Shown in pieces: positions 1 to 7,303 of a stretch of DNA of 16,889 nt (position 1 is its first letter; every line of letters begins with the position of its first letter). This DNA is from Alphaproteobacteria bacterium (lineage in GTDB: Bacteria; Pseudomonadota; Alphaproteobacteria; Rhodobacterales; Rhodobacteraceae). The DNA is taken from contig JAJRUE010000258.1 in assembly GCA_024277955.1 (NCBI GenBank), positions 1 to 16,889 on the forward strand, read 5' to 3'. The notes under the pieces are model-generated. The model did not search any database and was not told the origin of the DNA. It worked only from the letters and a program-made list of their open reading frames with translations. The position numbers and the translations under genes were made by a program.

Positions 1-1
1 C

Positions 2-394
2 GGCATGTTCCAGGAAACCTACGAACGCCAGGGCCCGATGGGTGGTTTCCCGCGCTGCCAGAACCGCCCGGCGGGGCCGGGGGATGTCTGTCTCAAGGAA
101 AAGTTCATCGAAACCCTGCCGGGCGGGGTGCGCCATTCGATCCTGAATATCGGCCAGGGGCGGCTGGACAACACCAAGGTCTTTACCGTCCCCGAGGGGC
201 ACTATTTCTTCATGGGCGACAACCGCGACAATTCCACCGACAGCCGGGTGCCGCAAACCGCGCAGGGCGTCGGCTTCGTGCCGTTCGAAAACCTGATCGG
301 CCGGGTGGACCGGATCATGTTTTCTTCCGCCGGGCGGTCAATGTTCTATTTCTGGACCTGGCGGGCGGACCGGTTCTTCAAGGCGGTGGAATGA
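2..394 (+). CDS. lepB: Signal peptidase I, C-terminal part (5' end outside window)
   Basis: Membrane-anchored leader peptidase that cuts signal peptides from exported proteins at the periplasmic face. Only the last ~131 codons are present, in a frame already open at the window edge; the ATG at position 5 is internal. The family's box E is clear as GDNRDNSTDSR (about residues 72-82 of the visible part), followed by the usual C-terminal block GFVPFENLIGRVDRI. Two cysteines (RCQNRP and DVCLKE) lie in the periplasmic beta domain. The catalytic Ser and Lys and the transmembrane helices would lie upstream, so activity cannot be judged. The stop overlaps the rnc start as ATGA (391-394), which implies translational coupling. 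The lepB-rnc-era order is common in alphaproteobacteria and supports the call. Confidence 0.93.
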   Translation, partial: GMFQETYERQGPMGGFPRCQNRPAGPGDVCLKEKFIETLPGGVRHSILNIGQGRLDNTKVFTVPEGHYFFMGDNRDNSTDSRVPQTAQGVGFVPFENLIGRVDRIMFSSAGRSMFYFWTWRADRFFKAVE

Positions 395-1077
395 AGCTTG
401 GGTCCGATCTGAACGCGTTCCAGGACCGGATCGGATACCGGTTTTCCGACCCCCGCCTGCTGATCCGCGCGCTGACGCATCCGTCGTTTTCGTCCGCCAC
501 GCGCCCCGACAACCAGCGGCTTGAATTCCTCGGCGACCGGGTGCTGGGCCTGGCCATGTCCGAAGCCCTGTTCAAGGCCGACGATACCGCCACCGAAGGC
601 CAGCTCGCGCCGCGCTTCAACGCGCTCGTGCGCAAGGAAACCTGCGGCGATGTCGCGCGCGAAATTGACCTGGGCGCGGTCCTGAAACTGGGGCGTTCGG
701 AAATGATGTCAGGCGGGCGGCGCAAGCTGGCGCTGCTGGCCGACGCGCTGGAAGCGGTGATTGCGGCGGTCTATCTTGACGGCGGCTACGCTGCTGCGCG
801 CGACATGGTGCTGCGCCTGTGGGGCGCGCGGATCGACCGGGTGGAAGACGATGCGCGCGACGCCAAGACGGCGTTGCAGGAATGGGCCCAGGCCCGGCGT
901 CAGCCGCCGCCGGCCTACCGCGAAGTGTCGCGCAGCGGCCCCGACCACGCGCCGGTCTTCACCATCGAGGCGCAGCTGGACAGCGGTGAAAGCGAAACCG
1001 CCAGCGCGCCCACCAAGCGACAGGCGGAACAGGCGGCGGCAAAGGCCCTGCTGACAAGATTGGACAAACGGACATGA
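391..1077 (+). CDS. rnc: Ribonuclease III
   Basis: Double-strand-specific endoribonuclease that matures rRNA and processes structured mRNAs. The 228-residue length is normal for bacterial RNase III. The N-terminal endonuclease domain (about 8-150) has the signature RLEFLGD with metal-site E45 and D49, then E69, and the second acidic pair in ADALEAVIAAVYLDGG (D118, E121). A double-stranded RNA-binding domain follows (about 157-226), ending in the usual KRQAEQAAAKALL helix. The residue equivalent to E. coli Glu38 is Gln (DNQRLEF), a substitution I associate with Rhodobacteraceae enzymes; the four catalytic acidic residues are kept. The start at 391 overlaps the lepB stop and the stop overlaps the era start, so this is the second gene of a tightly coupled operon. 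Confidence 0.96.
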   Translation: MKLGSDLNAFQDRIGYRFSDPRLLIRALTHPSFSSATRPDNQRLEFLGDRVLGLAMSEALFKADDTATEGQLAPRFNALVRKETCGDVAREIDLGAVLKLGRSEMMSGGRRKLALLADALEAVIAAVYLDGGYAAARDMVLRLWGARIDRVEDDARDAKTALQEWAQARRQPPPAYREVSRSGPDHAPVFTIEAQLDSGESETASAPTKRQAEQAAAKALLTRLDKRT

Positions 1078-1985
1078 CCAGGAAACGCGCCGGCTTTGTT
1101 GCCCTGATAGGCGAACCGAACGCCGGGAAATCGACGCTGCTCAACCGGATGGTGGGGGCCAAGATCTCGATCGTCACCCACAAGGTGCAGACCACGCGCG
1201 CGCGCATCCGCGGGGTTGCCATCGAGGGCGACAGCCAGATCGTTTTCGTGGATACGCCGGGGCTGTTCCGGCCCCGCCGGCGGCTGGACCGCGCCATGGT
1301 GGCCGCCGCCTGGACCGGGGCGGCGGACGCCGACGTGGTGGTGCTGATGGTCGAAGCGCATCGCGGCATCACCAAGGGCGTCAAGGCGATCCTGGACGGG
1401 CTGCGCGAGCGCGCCCAGGGCCGCACCGTGGCGCTGGCGATCAACAAGATCGACCGGGTCGAGGCGCCGGCGCTGCTGTTGCTGACCAAAGAGCTGAACG
1501 ACCTGTATCCCTTCGTGGAAACCTTTTTGATTTCGGCCGAAAAGGGCCACGGCGTCGAAGACCTGCGCCGCTGGCTGGCCGAGGTGATGCCCGAGGGCGA
1601 ATGGCTTTATCCCGAAGACCAGATCGCCGATCTGCCGCTGCGGATGATCGCCGCCGAACTGACCCGCGAAAAGCTGACGCTGCGGCTGCACCAGGAACTG
1701 CCCTACCAGCTGACGGTGGAAACCGAAGGCTGGGAAGACCGCAAGGACGGTTCGGTGCGCATCGACCAGGTGATCTATGTGGCGCGCGACGGGCACAAGG
1801 GGATCATCCTAGGCAAGAAGGGCGAAACCATCAAGGCGGTCAGCCAGTCGGCGCGTGCCGAGATCGGGGAATTCCTGGACCGCACGGTGCATCTGTTCCT
1901 GCAGGTCAAGGTGCGGCCCAACTGGCTCAACGAAAGCGAACGCTACACGGAAATGGGGCTGGATTTCTCCGACGGGAACGCATGA
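1074..1985 (+). CDS. era: GTPase Era
   Basis: Essential GTPase that binds 16S rRNA near its 3' end and helps assemble the small ribosomal subunit; peripheral to the inner membrane. At 303 residues it has the usual two-domain form. The G domain shows G1 GEPNAGKS (13-20), the switch-region QTTRARIRG (about 39-47), G3 DTPG (60-63), G4 NKID (124-127) and G5 ISAEKGHG. The C-terminal KH domain carries the RNA-binding GHKGIILGKKGETIK loop near residues 241-255. ATGA overlaps link it to rnc upstream and to the DUF1491 gene downstream. It sits next to the RNase III gene, as in many proteobacteria, in line with a joint role in rRNA maturation. Confidence 0.97.
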   Translation: MTRKRAGFVALIGEPNAGKSTLLNRMVGAKISIVTHKVQTTRARIRGVAIEGDSQIVFVDTPGLFRPRRRLDRAMVAAAWTGAADADVVVLMVEAHRGITKGVKAILDGLRERAQGRTVALAINKIDRVEAPALLLLTKELNDLYPFVETFLISAEKGHGVEDLRRWLAEVMPEGEWLYPEDQIADLPLRMIAAELTREKLTLRLHQELPYQLTVETEGWEDRKDGSVRIDQVIYVARDGHKGIILGKKGETIKAVSQSARAEIGEFLDRTVHLFLQVKVRPNWLNESERYTEMGLDFSDGNA

Positions 1986-2314
1986 GCCGCCTGACCGCGG
2001 ACATCTGGGTTTCGGCCTATCTGCGCCGCCTTCAACTGGTGGGTATCCCGGCCTTTGTCACCGCCAGGGGCGATGCGACCGCGGGGGCGGTTCTGGTCAA
2101 GCTGAACACGCTGGACGGGCAGGCCCGCGCCTTTCAGCGATCCTTCGATTTGATAAGCGGCGAACGCGCCTGGGTGGTTCTGGCCGAGGGCGACGAAGCC
2201 GAGGTGGATGCGGCGCTGGAGCGCCAGAAGGGCTTTGACCCCGACCTGTGGGTGATCGAAGTGGAGGACCGCGACGGGCGGCATCTTCTCGACGAAGAGG
2301 GGCTGTCGGGGTAG
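1982..2314 (+). CDS. DUF1491 family protein
   Basis: Small 110-residue soluble protein of unknown function, starting MSRLTADIWVSAYLRRL. The combination of this N-terminus, a central GAVLVKLNTLDG segment, the SGERAWVVL strand and a C-terminal DPDLWVIEVEDRDGRHLL matches what I know as DUF1491, a family mostly confined to alphaproteobacteria. No signal peptide, membrane segment or metal motif is visible. The chosen start overlaps the era stop as ATGA (1982-1985), so translation is probably coupled to era. Its position inside the rnc-era-recO operon suggests a housekeeping link to ribosome assembly or RNA processing, but that is inference from context only. Confidence 0.78.
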   Translation: MSRLTADIWVSAYLRRLQLVGIPAFVTARGDATAGAVLVKLNTLDGQARAFQRSFDLISGERAWVVLAEGDEAEVDAALERQKGFDPDLWVIEVEDRDGRHLLDEEGLSG

Positions 2315-2329
2315 CGTCGGGGTGATTTT

Positions 2330-2360
2330 CGCCTCCGGCGGGGATATTTTCAAAAAGAAG
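2330..2360. repeat. Candidate Rhodobacteraceae intergenic hairpin element
   Basis: The gap between the DUF1491 gene and recO contains CGCCTCCGGCGGGGATATTT (2330-2349) followed by an A/G-rich tail, AAAAAGAAGAAG. A short stem CGCC/GGCG with loop TCC is visible at 2330-2340. From memory, similar strings (CTCCGGCGGGGATATTT with a purine-rich tail) recur between genes in Rhodobacteraceae genomes. No second copy is present in this window, so its repetitive nature is unproven here. It could act as a weak terminator or processing site, or be a dispersed repeat. Confidence 0.4.
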
Positions 2361-2380
2361 AAGTTGGCAGGTGGGTCGTG

Positions 2381-3115
2381 GTGGACTGGCGGGATCAGGG
2401 GGCTTTGCTGAGCGTGCGGCGGCACGGTGAAAACGCCGCGATCATCGAGGTCTTTACGGCGGGGCACGGGCGTCATGCCGGGGTTGTGCGCGGCGGCACC
2501 AGCCGCAAGATCGCCCCCATCCTGCAGCCCGGCGCGCAGCTGGACGTGGTCTGGCGGGCGCGGTTGGATGAACATCTCGGGACGTTTTCGGTCGAGCCGA
2601 TCAAGAGCCGCGCCGCCGCGGTCCTGGGGGACCGGATGGCGCTGGCCGGGCTGAACGCGGTGACGGGTTTGCTGAGCTACTGCCTGCCCGAACGCGAGGC
2701 GCACCCGTCGCTATACAGCCGCACGATCACCTTGCTGGACCTGTTGGGGACAACTTCGGCATGGCCGCTGGCCTATCTGCGCTGGGAATTGGCGCTGCTG
2801 GATGAAATGGGCTTTGGCCTGGATCTGTCGCGCTGCGCCGTGACCGGGGCGGTGGACGATCTGGCCTATGTGTCGCCGCGCACCGGGCGGGCGGTTTCGG
2901 CCGAGGCGGCGGGCGAATGGTCGGACCGGCTGTTGCCGCTGCCCCCGGCGTTGCTGGGCCATGGCGAGGGCGGTCTGGCCGGGATCGGCGAAGGGCTGGT
3001 GACCACCGGGCATTTCCTGAAGCACCGGCTGGCGATGCAGTTTTCCGACCGCCCGCTGCCGGCGGCGCGTCAGCGGCTGGTCGATATCATTGCCCGTTCG
3101 CGGGCGCGGCGGTAA
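2381..3115 (+). CDS. recO: DNA repair protein RecO
   Basis: Recombination mediator that works with RecF/RecR to load RecA onto SSB-coated single-stranded DNA. The 244-residue protein begins MDWRDQGALLSVRRHGE, the usual N-terminal OB-fold start, with the VRGGTSRKIAPILQPGAQL strand-loop following. The helical C-terminal domain contains AYLRWELALLDEMGFGLDLSRCAVTG, YVSPRTGRAVS and a final RQRLVDIIARSR helix. Two GTG codons, 2378 and 2381, are adjacent. AGGTGG at 2369-2374 is better spaced for 2381, which also gives the family-like start; 2378 would add one Val. It is the last gene of the lepB-rnc-era operon and its last 29 bp overlap the convergent lipoprotein gene. Confidence 0.93.
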   Translation: MDWRDQGALLSVRRHGENAAIIEVFTAGHGRHAGVVRGGTSRKIAPILQPGAQLDVVWRARLDEHLGTFSVEPIKSRAAAVLGDRMALAGLNAVTGLLSYCLPEREAHPSLYSRTITLLDLLGTTSAWPLAYLRWELALLDEMGFGLDLSRCAVTGAVDDLAYVSPRTGRAVSAEAAGEWSDRLLPLPPALLGHGEGGLAGIGEGLVTTGHFLKHRLAMQFSDRPLPAARQRLVDIIARSRARR

Positions 3116-3488
3116 AGACCATTTCGCGCGCCTCGTCATTGCGCAGGATCAGCAGATCGCCACTGGCTTCGGCCTGGGTCATCGCGGCGAGCGCCTTGAA
3201 GAACTGCGTTTCCGCCGAGGATTGGGCGCAGGTGCTGCGGCTGGCCCGGATCGACCCCAGTTCGAACCAGGGGTAGGGGGCCTTTTGTTGGGCCGAATAG
3301 CTGTTGCAGGGGCCGGTGCCGCGCACGACGCCCGCTTCGGGAAAGGAAATCGTCGCGGTTGCACCAAAGGCCACCCCGTCCAGTTCAATCAGCCGATAGG
3401 TGGCATTCGCATCGATCTGGCCGGAATTCGTCTGGTCGGCGGCGCAGGCGGTCAATATCAACGGGATCAAAAGCAGGAATTTGAACAT
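3087..3488 (-). CDS. META-domain lipoprotein (HslJ-like)
   Basis: Small predicted lipoprotein, 133 residues. A short hydrophobic signal peptide ends in a lipobox, LTAC with Cys15 as the lipidation site, so the mature protein should be anchored in the envelope. The remainder resembles a META (HslJ-type) domain: a YRLIELDGVAF strand near residue 32, the GTGPCNSYSA motif, then FELGSIRASRSTCA and a final strand LLILRNDEAREMVFT. META proteins are linked to envelope stress or heat-shock tolerance in some bacteria, but no specific role can be assigned here. It is transcribed toward recO and overlaps its 3' end by 29 bp. A weak purine-rich ribosome-binding stretch (GAAGGC) lies directly before the ATG. 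Confidence 0.75.
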   Translation of the reverse strand: MFKFLLLIPLILTACAADQTNSGQIDANATYRLIELDGVAFGATATISFPEAGVVRGTGPCNSYSAQQKAPYPWFELGSIRASRSTCAQSSAETQFFKALAAMTQAEASGDLLILRNDEAREMVFTAAPANGQ

Positions 3489-3551
3489 GCCTTCATAGTG
3501 CGGCGGGCTTGGGCGCCGGGCAAGTGATATATTCTGTTACTGGTCCGTTCG

Positions 3552-4601
3552 TCACTCAACCCCGTTCGCCAGCAGGAATTCCGCGGTTTCGACCAGGCTT
3601 TGTTCCACCGGGATGAACTCTACCCCCAGGACCTGTTTCGCGCGGTCGTTGGATACCACGGTGATCCGGCCAAGGTTCGGCACGATCTGGCGCACCGCCC
3701 CGTCGAACAGCCCCACCAGGCGGATGACGAAGTTCGGCGCGACCCTTGTGACGATTTTCCGGTCCGGGAAATGCGCCTTGAGGATCTGCCCAACATCCGC
3801 GAACCACAGCGCCCGGTCCGACGCCAGAAAGCGCTTTCCCCGGGCGTCGTCGCAGGTGAGCGCGCGCAGGTGCATTTCGGCGACATCGCGCACATCGACA
3901 AAGGGAAAGCCGGTTCGCGGCAACATCGGATCCTTGGCCCGAAGGAAGCGTTCCACCAGGGCGACCGAGGTGCCGAAGTGCCTGTCCAGCGGCGGGCCGA
4001 CCACCAGCACCGGGTTGATCGTGGTCAGCGCCATGTCCGGGGCCCGGTCGCGCTGGAAATCCCAGGCGGCGCGTTCGGCCAGCGTCTTGGACTTGCCATA
4101 GGCGTTGAGCGTCGGGCTGTCGAGATCGGACCAGTCGTCTTCGTCATAGGCGGTCTTGCCCGGCGGCAAGGTGCCTTCCATGATCGCTACTGCCGACGAG
4201 GTCATGACCACCCGCCCGATCCCGGCGTCGTGCGCCGCCCTGAGCGCGCGCAGGGCGCCATCGACGGCGGGGCGCACCAGGTCGTCTTCGTTCCTTGGCT
4301 GGGTCATCGGGAAGGGCGACGCGGTGTGCATCAGGATATCCACGCCGGCCATCGCGTCGGCCCAGCCATCATCGCGGCCCAGGTCGAGCACGACGAAGCG
4401 CAGCCGTTCGTCCAGCCCGCTGGTGTCATCAAGGTGCGGCGTCACCGCGGCGCGCACCTCGTCGGCGCGGTTGAGCGAACGCAGCGAGCCGACGACATGG
4501 TAGCCGGCATTCAACAGTTTCAGGACGATATGCTTGGCGATATAGCCGCTGGCGCCGGTGACAAGGATCGTCTGCGGTGCCGTTTTCGGTTCGGTGGCCA
4601 T
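3552..4601 (-). CDS. NAD(P)-dependent extended SDR, dihydroflavonol-reductase-like
   Basis: Extended short-chain dehydrogenase/reductase of 349 residues. The Rossmann dinucleotide motif GASGYIA lies near residues 16-22. The strand VDILMHTASPFPM (substrate-loop region) and the TSSAVA catalytic Ser region follow, then the catalytic YGKSK, and the INPVLVVGPPLD and FVDVRDVAEMHLRAL blocks typical of dihydroflavonol/aldehyde-reductase-like epimerase-dehydratases. The substrate cannot be predicted; family members reduce ketones or aldehydes, and NADP versus NAD use is undecided. The start has AGGGAA six bases upstream. It lies 93 bp downstream of mcd on the same strand, so it could be co-transcribed with it, although a strong hairpin lies between them. 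Confidence 0.85.
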   Translation of the reverse strand: MATEPKTAPQTILVTGASGYIAKHIVLKLLNAGYHVVGSLRSLNRADEVRAAVTPHLDDTSGLDERLRFVVLDLGRDDGWADAMAGVDILMHTASPFPMTQPRNEDDLVRPAVDGALRALRAAHDAGIGRVVMTSSAVAIMEGTLPPGKTAYDEDDWSDLDSPTLNAYGKSKTLAERAAWDFQRDRAPDMALTTINPVLVVGPPLDRHFGTSVALVERFLRAKDPMLPRTGFPFVDVRDVAEMHLRALTCDDARGKRFLASDRALWFADVGQILKAHFPDRKIVTRVAPNFVIRLVGLFDGAVRQIVPNLGRITVVSNDRAKQVLGVEFIPVEQSLVETAEFLLANGVE

Positions 4602-4646
4602 GATGCGTTCCCTGTCGTTCGAGGATCAGGGCAGGGTAAGGGCGAC

Positions 4647-4690
4647 CCGCCGCATTGCAATGGTTTTGTTGCGGCGGACCTGTTGCGGCG
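4647..4690 (-). terminator. Candidate attenuating or processing hairpin between mcd and the SDR gene
   Basis: An inverted repeat with perfect 8-bp GC-rich arms, CCGCCGCA (4647-4654) and TGCGGCGG (4670-4677), flanks a 15-nt loop. A direct copy, TGTTGCGGCG, occurs at 4667-4676 and again at 4681-4690, so the second copy could compete for the same pairing arm. There is no clear U-tract on the minus-strand transcript. That makes a stability, attenuation or processing structure as likely as a classical intrinsic terminator. Confidence 0.3.
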
Positions 4691-4694
4691 TCTT

Positions 4695-6341
4695 TCAGTC
4701 CAGCAGGCGGCGGGCGATCACCTGGGCCTGGATTTCGGCGGCGCCTTCAAAGATGTTCAGGATGCGGGCGTCGCACAGGATGCGGCTGATCTGGTATTCC
4801 AGCGCAAAGCCGTTGCCGCCGTGGATCTGCAGCGCATTGTCCGCCGCCGCCCAGGCCACCCGCGCGCCCAAGAGCTTGGCCATGCCCGCTTCAAGGTCGC
4901 AGCGCTTGTCGTGGTCCTTTTGCCAGGCCGAAAAATAGGTCAGCTGGCGGGCGATCATGATTTCCACCGCCATCATAGCCAGTTTTCCCGAAACGCGCGG
5001 GAAGTTGACCAGCGCCTTGCCGAACTGCTTGCGCTCCAGCGCGTATTGCAGCCCGACCTCGAGCGCCGATTGCGCCACTCCGATGGCGCGCGCAGCGGTC
5101 TGGATGCGGGCGCTTTCAAAGGTCTTCATCAACTGCTTGAAGCCATGGCCTTCGGCCCCGCCCAGCAGGTTTTCGCCCTTCACCCTGAAGCCGTCAAAGC
5201 TGAGTTCGTATTCCTTCATGCCGCGATAGCCGAGCACCTCGATTTCGGTGCCGCTCATGCCGGGGGTGGGGAAGGGGGCATCATCGGTGCCCGGGGTCTT
5301 TTCGGCCAGGAACATCGACAGGCCGCGCCAGTCGGTGCTGTCCGGGTCGGTGCGCGCCAGAAGCGTCATCACATGGGTGCGCGCGGCGTGGGTGATCCAG
5401 GTCTTGTTGCCGGTCACCAGATAGTCGTCGCCATCCTTCACCGCGCGGGTGCGCAGGCTGCCAAGGTCGGACCCGGTGTTGGGTTCGGTGAAAACCGCCG
5501 TGGGCAGGATTTCGGCGCTGGCGATCCGGGGCAGCCAGTGGGCTTTCTGGTCCCCGGTGCCGCCGGTCAGGATCAGCTCGGCCGCGATTTCCGAGCGCGT
5601 CGTCAGGCTGCCGACGCCGATATAGCCGCGCGAAAGCTCTTCGCTCACCACCACCATCGAGGCCTTGGACAGCCCGAAACCGCCGAACTCTTCGGGGATG
5701 GTCAGGCCGAAAACCCCCATCTCGGCAAGTTCCTCGATGATCTCCATCGGGATCAGTTCGTCTTTCAGGTGCCAGCCGTGGGCGTTGGGCACCACGCGGT
5801 CGTCGGTGTAGCGGCGGAACTGGTCGCGGATCATTTCCAGTTCGTCGTCCAGCCCGGTGGCGCCAAAGGTGGCGTGGCCGGTGTCGTGCTGCATCAGCTC
5901 GACCAGCCGGCTGCGCGCGGCCTGGGTGTTGCCTTGGGCGATCAGGGTCTGGATCTCGGGGGTGGCCAGCGGGTCTGCCGTCAGGCCGAGATCGCCAAGG
6001 CGCGCGATCTCGCCCTGGCTCATGGGGATGCCGCCGGCGATCTGGGCCAGATATTCGCCAAAGGCGATCTGCAGGATCAGCTGTTCGGTTTCGCCGAACC
6101 TGCCGGCGTCCTCCAGCCGGGCGGCCCAGGCGCGCATCTGGCGCAGGGCTTCGCGACAGGTCGCCAGCCAGGACAGCGCATGGGCGGCGTGCTGGTTTTC
6201 TTCGATCAGCCCGCCCGACACCCGGCCCTGCGCGCTGAGCAGGTCGCGCATCTGCGCAATCGCCTGGTCGGTAAGATCGTCGATCGGGTCAAGCGCCGCG
6301 GCGCTCAGGGCCAGGGTGTTCGCAAGGGTGGCGGATGTCAT
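4695..6341 (-). CDS. mcd: (2S)-methylsuccinyl-CoA dehydrogenase (acyl-CoA dehydrogenase family)
   Basis: FAD-dependent acyl-CoA dehydrogenase of about 548 residues. This is longer than the ~385 of ordinary members because an extra N-terminal helical domain (~150-170 residues) precedes the catalytic core. That architecture is characteristic of Mcd, which oxidises (2S)-methylsuccinyl-CoA to mesaconyl-CoA in the ethylmalonyl-CoA pathway. The core shows FTEPNTGSDLGSLRTRAV, GNKTWITHA, YALERKQFGKALVNFP, QIHGGNGFALEY and the C-terminal IFEGAAEIQ with the likely catalytic Glu532. Start choice: AGGA is seven bases before the ATG at 6341. An ATG at 6347 is possible but has poor spacing, and a longer open frame to 6422 covers the promoter. 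From memory, mcd is near pckA and the recO region in Rhodobacter, which supports the specific call; a generic acyl-CoA dehydrogenase remains possible. Confidence 0.75.
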   Translation of the reverse strand: MTSATLANTLALSAAALDPIDDLTDQAIAQMRDLLSAQGRVSGGLIEENQHAAHALSWLATCREALRQMRAWAARLEDAGRFGETEQLILQIAFGEYLAQIAGGIPMSQGEIARLGDLGLTADPLATPEIQTLIAQGNTQAARSRLVELMQHDTGHATFGATGLDDELEMIRDQFRRYTDDRVVPNAHGWHLKDELIPMEIIEELAEMGVFGLTIPEEFGGFGLSKASMVVVSEELSRGYIGVGSLTTRSEIAAELILTGGTGDQKAHWLPRIASAEILPTAVFTEPNTGSDLGSLRTRAVKDGDDYLVTGNKTWITHAARTHVMTLLARTDPDSTDWRGLSMFLAEKTPGTDDAPFPTPGMSGTEIEVLGYRGMKEYELSFDGFRVKGENLLGGAEGHGFKQLMKTFESARIQTAARAIGVAQSALEVGLQYALERKQFGKALVNFPRVSGKLAMMAVEIMIARQLTYFSAWQKDHDKRCDLEAGMAKLLGARVAWAAADNALQIHGGNGFALEYQISRILCDARILNIFEGAAEIQAQVIARRLLD

Positions 6342-6532
6342 CGTCATGTCCTGTCGGCGGTTGCGGCGCGGGGCCAGAATCGAGGTCCAGAATGGGGTAG
6401 TCGTTTTGCAGTTGCAGCGCAATAAAAATGCGCATGGTGGCGGTGAATTGAATGAAAATGTCTGTGCAAGTTTTCCCTGTAGGGGGCGCGGCGACCTGAT
6501 ATGGTTGCGAAAACTGCCCGAGGATCGCCGGA
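6342..6532. promoter_or_regulatory. Divergent intergenic region mcd / TauE-SafE permease
   Basis: This 191-bp region must hold promoters for mcd (leftward) and the permease (rightward). It is more AT-rich than its surroundings between about 6400 and 6475. It contains the dyad TTGC-N9-GCAA (6406-6422), part of a box shared with the pckA promoter region. No convincing sigma70 hexamer pair could be fixed by eye for either gene. Confidence 0.5.
6405..6423 (-). promoter_or_regulatory. Candidate operator shared with pckA (copy upstream of mcd)
   Basis: The plus strand reads TTTGCA (6405-6410), five free bases, AGCGCAAT (6416-6423). All 14 fixed bases recur in the same spacing and orientation upstream of pckA at 9634-9652. 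The core is an imperfect dyad, TTGC-N9-GCAA. It ends 63 bases before the mcd start codon. The TTTGCA half resembles the TTTGCAAA units reported for short-chain acyl-CoA regulators (RamB/PccR type) that control acyl-CoA assimilation genes; assignment to that family is speculative. Confidence 0.4.
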
Positions 6533-7303
6533 TTGACCAGTGTTTTCGACATGATTGGCCCCATCCTGTTAGGGCTGAGCGTCGCGATCGCGCTGTTTGC
6601 CGGTTTCGTCAAGGGCGCGGTGGGCTTTGGCATGCCGATGATCATGATCTCGGCGACCGGGTCTTTCCTGTCGCCGGAACTCGCACTCGCAGCATTGATC
6701 CTGCCGACCGTCGTCAGCAACCTGTGGCAGGCGTTCCGCGGCGGCTGGCTGGCGGCCTGGCGGTCGGTGATGGAGTTCCGGCTGATGATCGTCACCCTGC
6801 TGGTGGTGATCGCGGCCAGCGCGCAGTTGGTCGGGCGGATCCCGTCTTCCTGGTTTTTCCTGGCTCTCGGGGGGCCGATCGTGCTGTTTGCGCTGCTGCA
6901 ACTGACCGGCTTGCGGTTCCGGGTGCGCCCCGAACATCGCAGGCGGGCCGAGGTGATCGTGGGTCTGATCGGCGGCACGACCGGCGGGATTTCCGGGGTC
7001 TGGGGGCCGCCGGTGGTCGCTTTTCTGAGCGCAACCGAGACCGCCAAGGCCGAACAGGTCCGGGTTCAGGGCGTGATCTATGGGGCCGGGTCGATCGTGC
7101 TGCTGCTGTCGCATGTGAAATCGGGCGTGCTGAACGCGCAGACGGTCTGGTTTTCGCTGGCGATGGTTCTGCCCGCGGCGCTGGGCATGGCGCTGGGCTT
7201 TGCCCTGCATGACCGGCTGGATCAGGAAAAATTCCGCCGCGCGACGCTGGTGGTGCTGGTTCTGGCCGGGCTGAACCTGATCAGGCGGGGCCTGCTGGGC
7301 TGA
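6533..7303 (+). CDS. TauE/SafE-family membrane permease
   Basis: Polytopic inner-membrane protein of 256 residues in the sulfite exporter TauE/SafE family, whose members move small anions such as sulfite, sulfoacetate or related organic acids. The N-terminal repeat has a hydrophobic helix followed by GFVKGAVGFGMPMIMI, the family's glycine-rich signature. The second repeat has GLIGGTTGGISGVWGPPVVAFL near residues 144-165. About eight hydrophobic helices can be recognised. The start is TTG at 6533 with AGGA (6521-6524) eight bases upstream; an ATG at 6551 lacks a ribosome-binding site. It is divergent from mcd and convergent with the DUF3859-like gene, overlapping its end by 23 bp. The substrate is unknown. 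Confidence 0.85.
   Translation: MTSVFDMIGPILLGLSVAIALFAGFVKGAVGFGMPMIMISATGSFLSPELALAALILPTVVSNLWQAFRGGWLAAWRSVMEFRLMIVTLLVVIAASAQLVGRIPSSWFFLALGGPIVLFALLQLTGLRFRVRPEHRRRAEVIVGLIGGTTGGISGVWGPPVVAFLSATETAKAEQVRVQGVIYGAGSIVLLLSHVKSGVLNAQTVWFSLAMVLPAALGMALGFALHDRLDQEKFRRATLVVLVLAGLNLIRRGLLG

Noticed and set aside
6342..6422. N-terminal extension of mcd up to 27 codons
   Set aside because: No ribosome-binding site for the upstream ATG and non-family residues; AGGA is correctly placed only for the ATG at 6341.
3600..6425. Very long open frame (over 900 codons) on the plus strand across the SDR and mcd genes
   Set aside because: It is antisense to two genes with clear motifs, has biased composition rich in His, Gln, Arg and Gly, shows no domain, and arises from high third-position GC.
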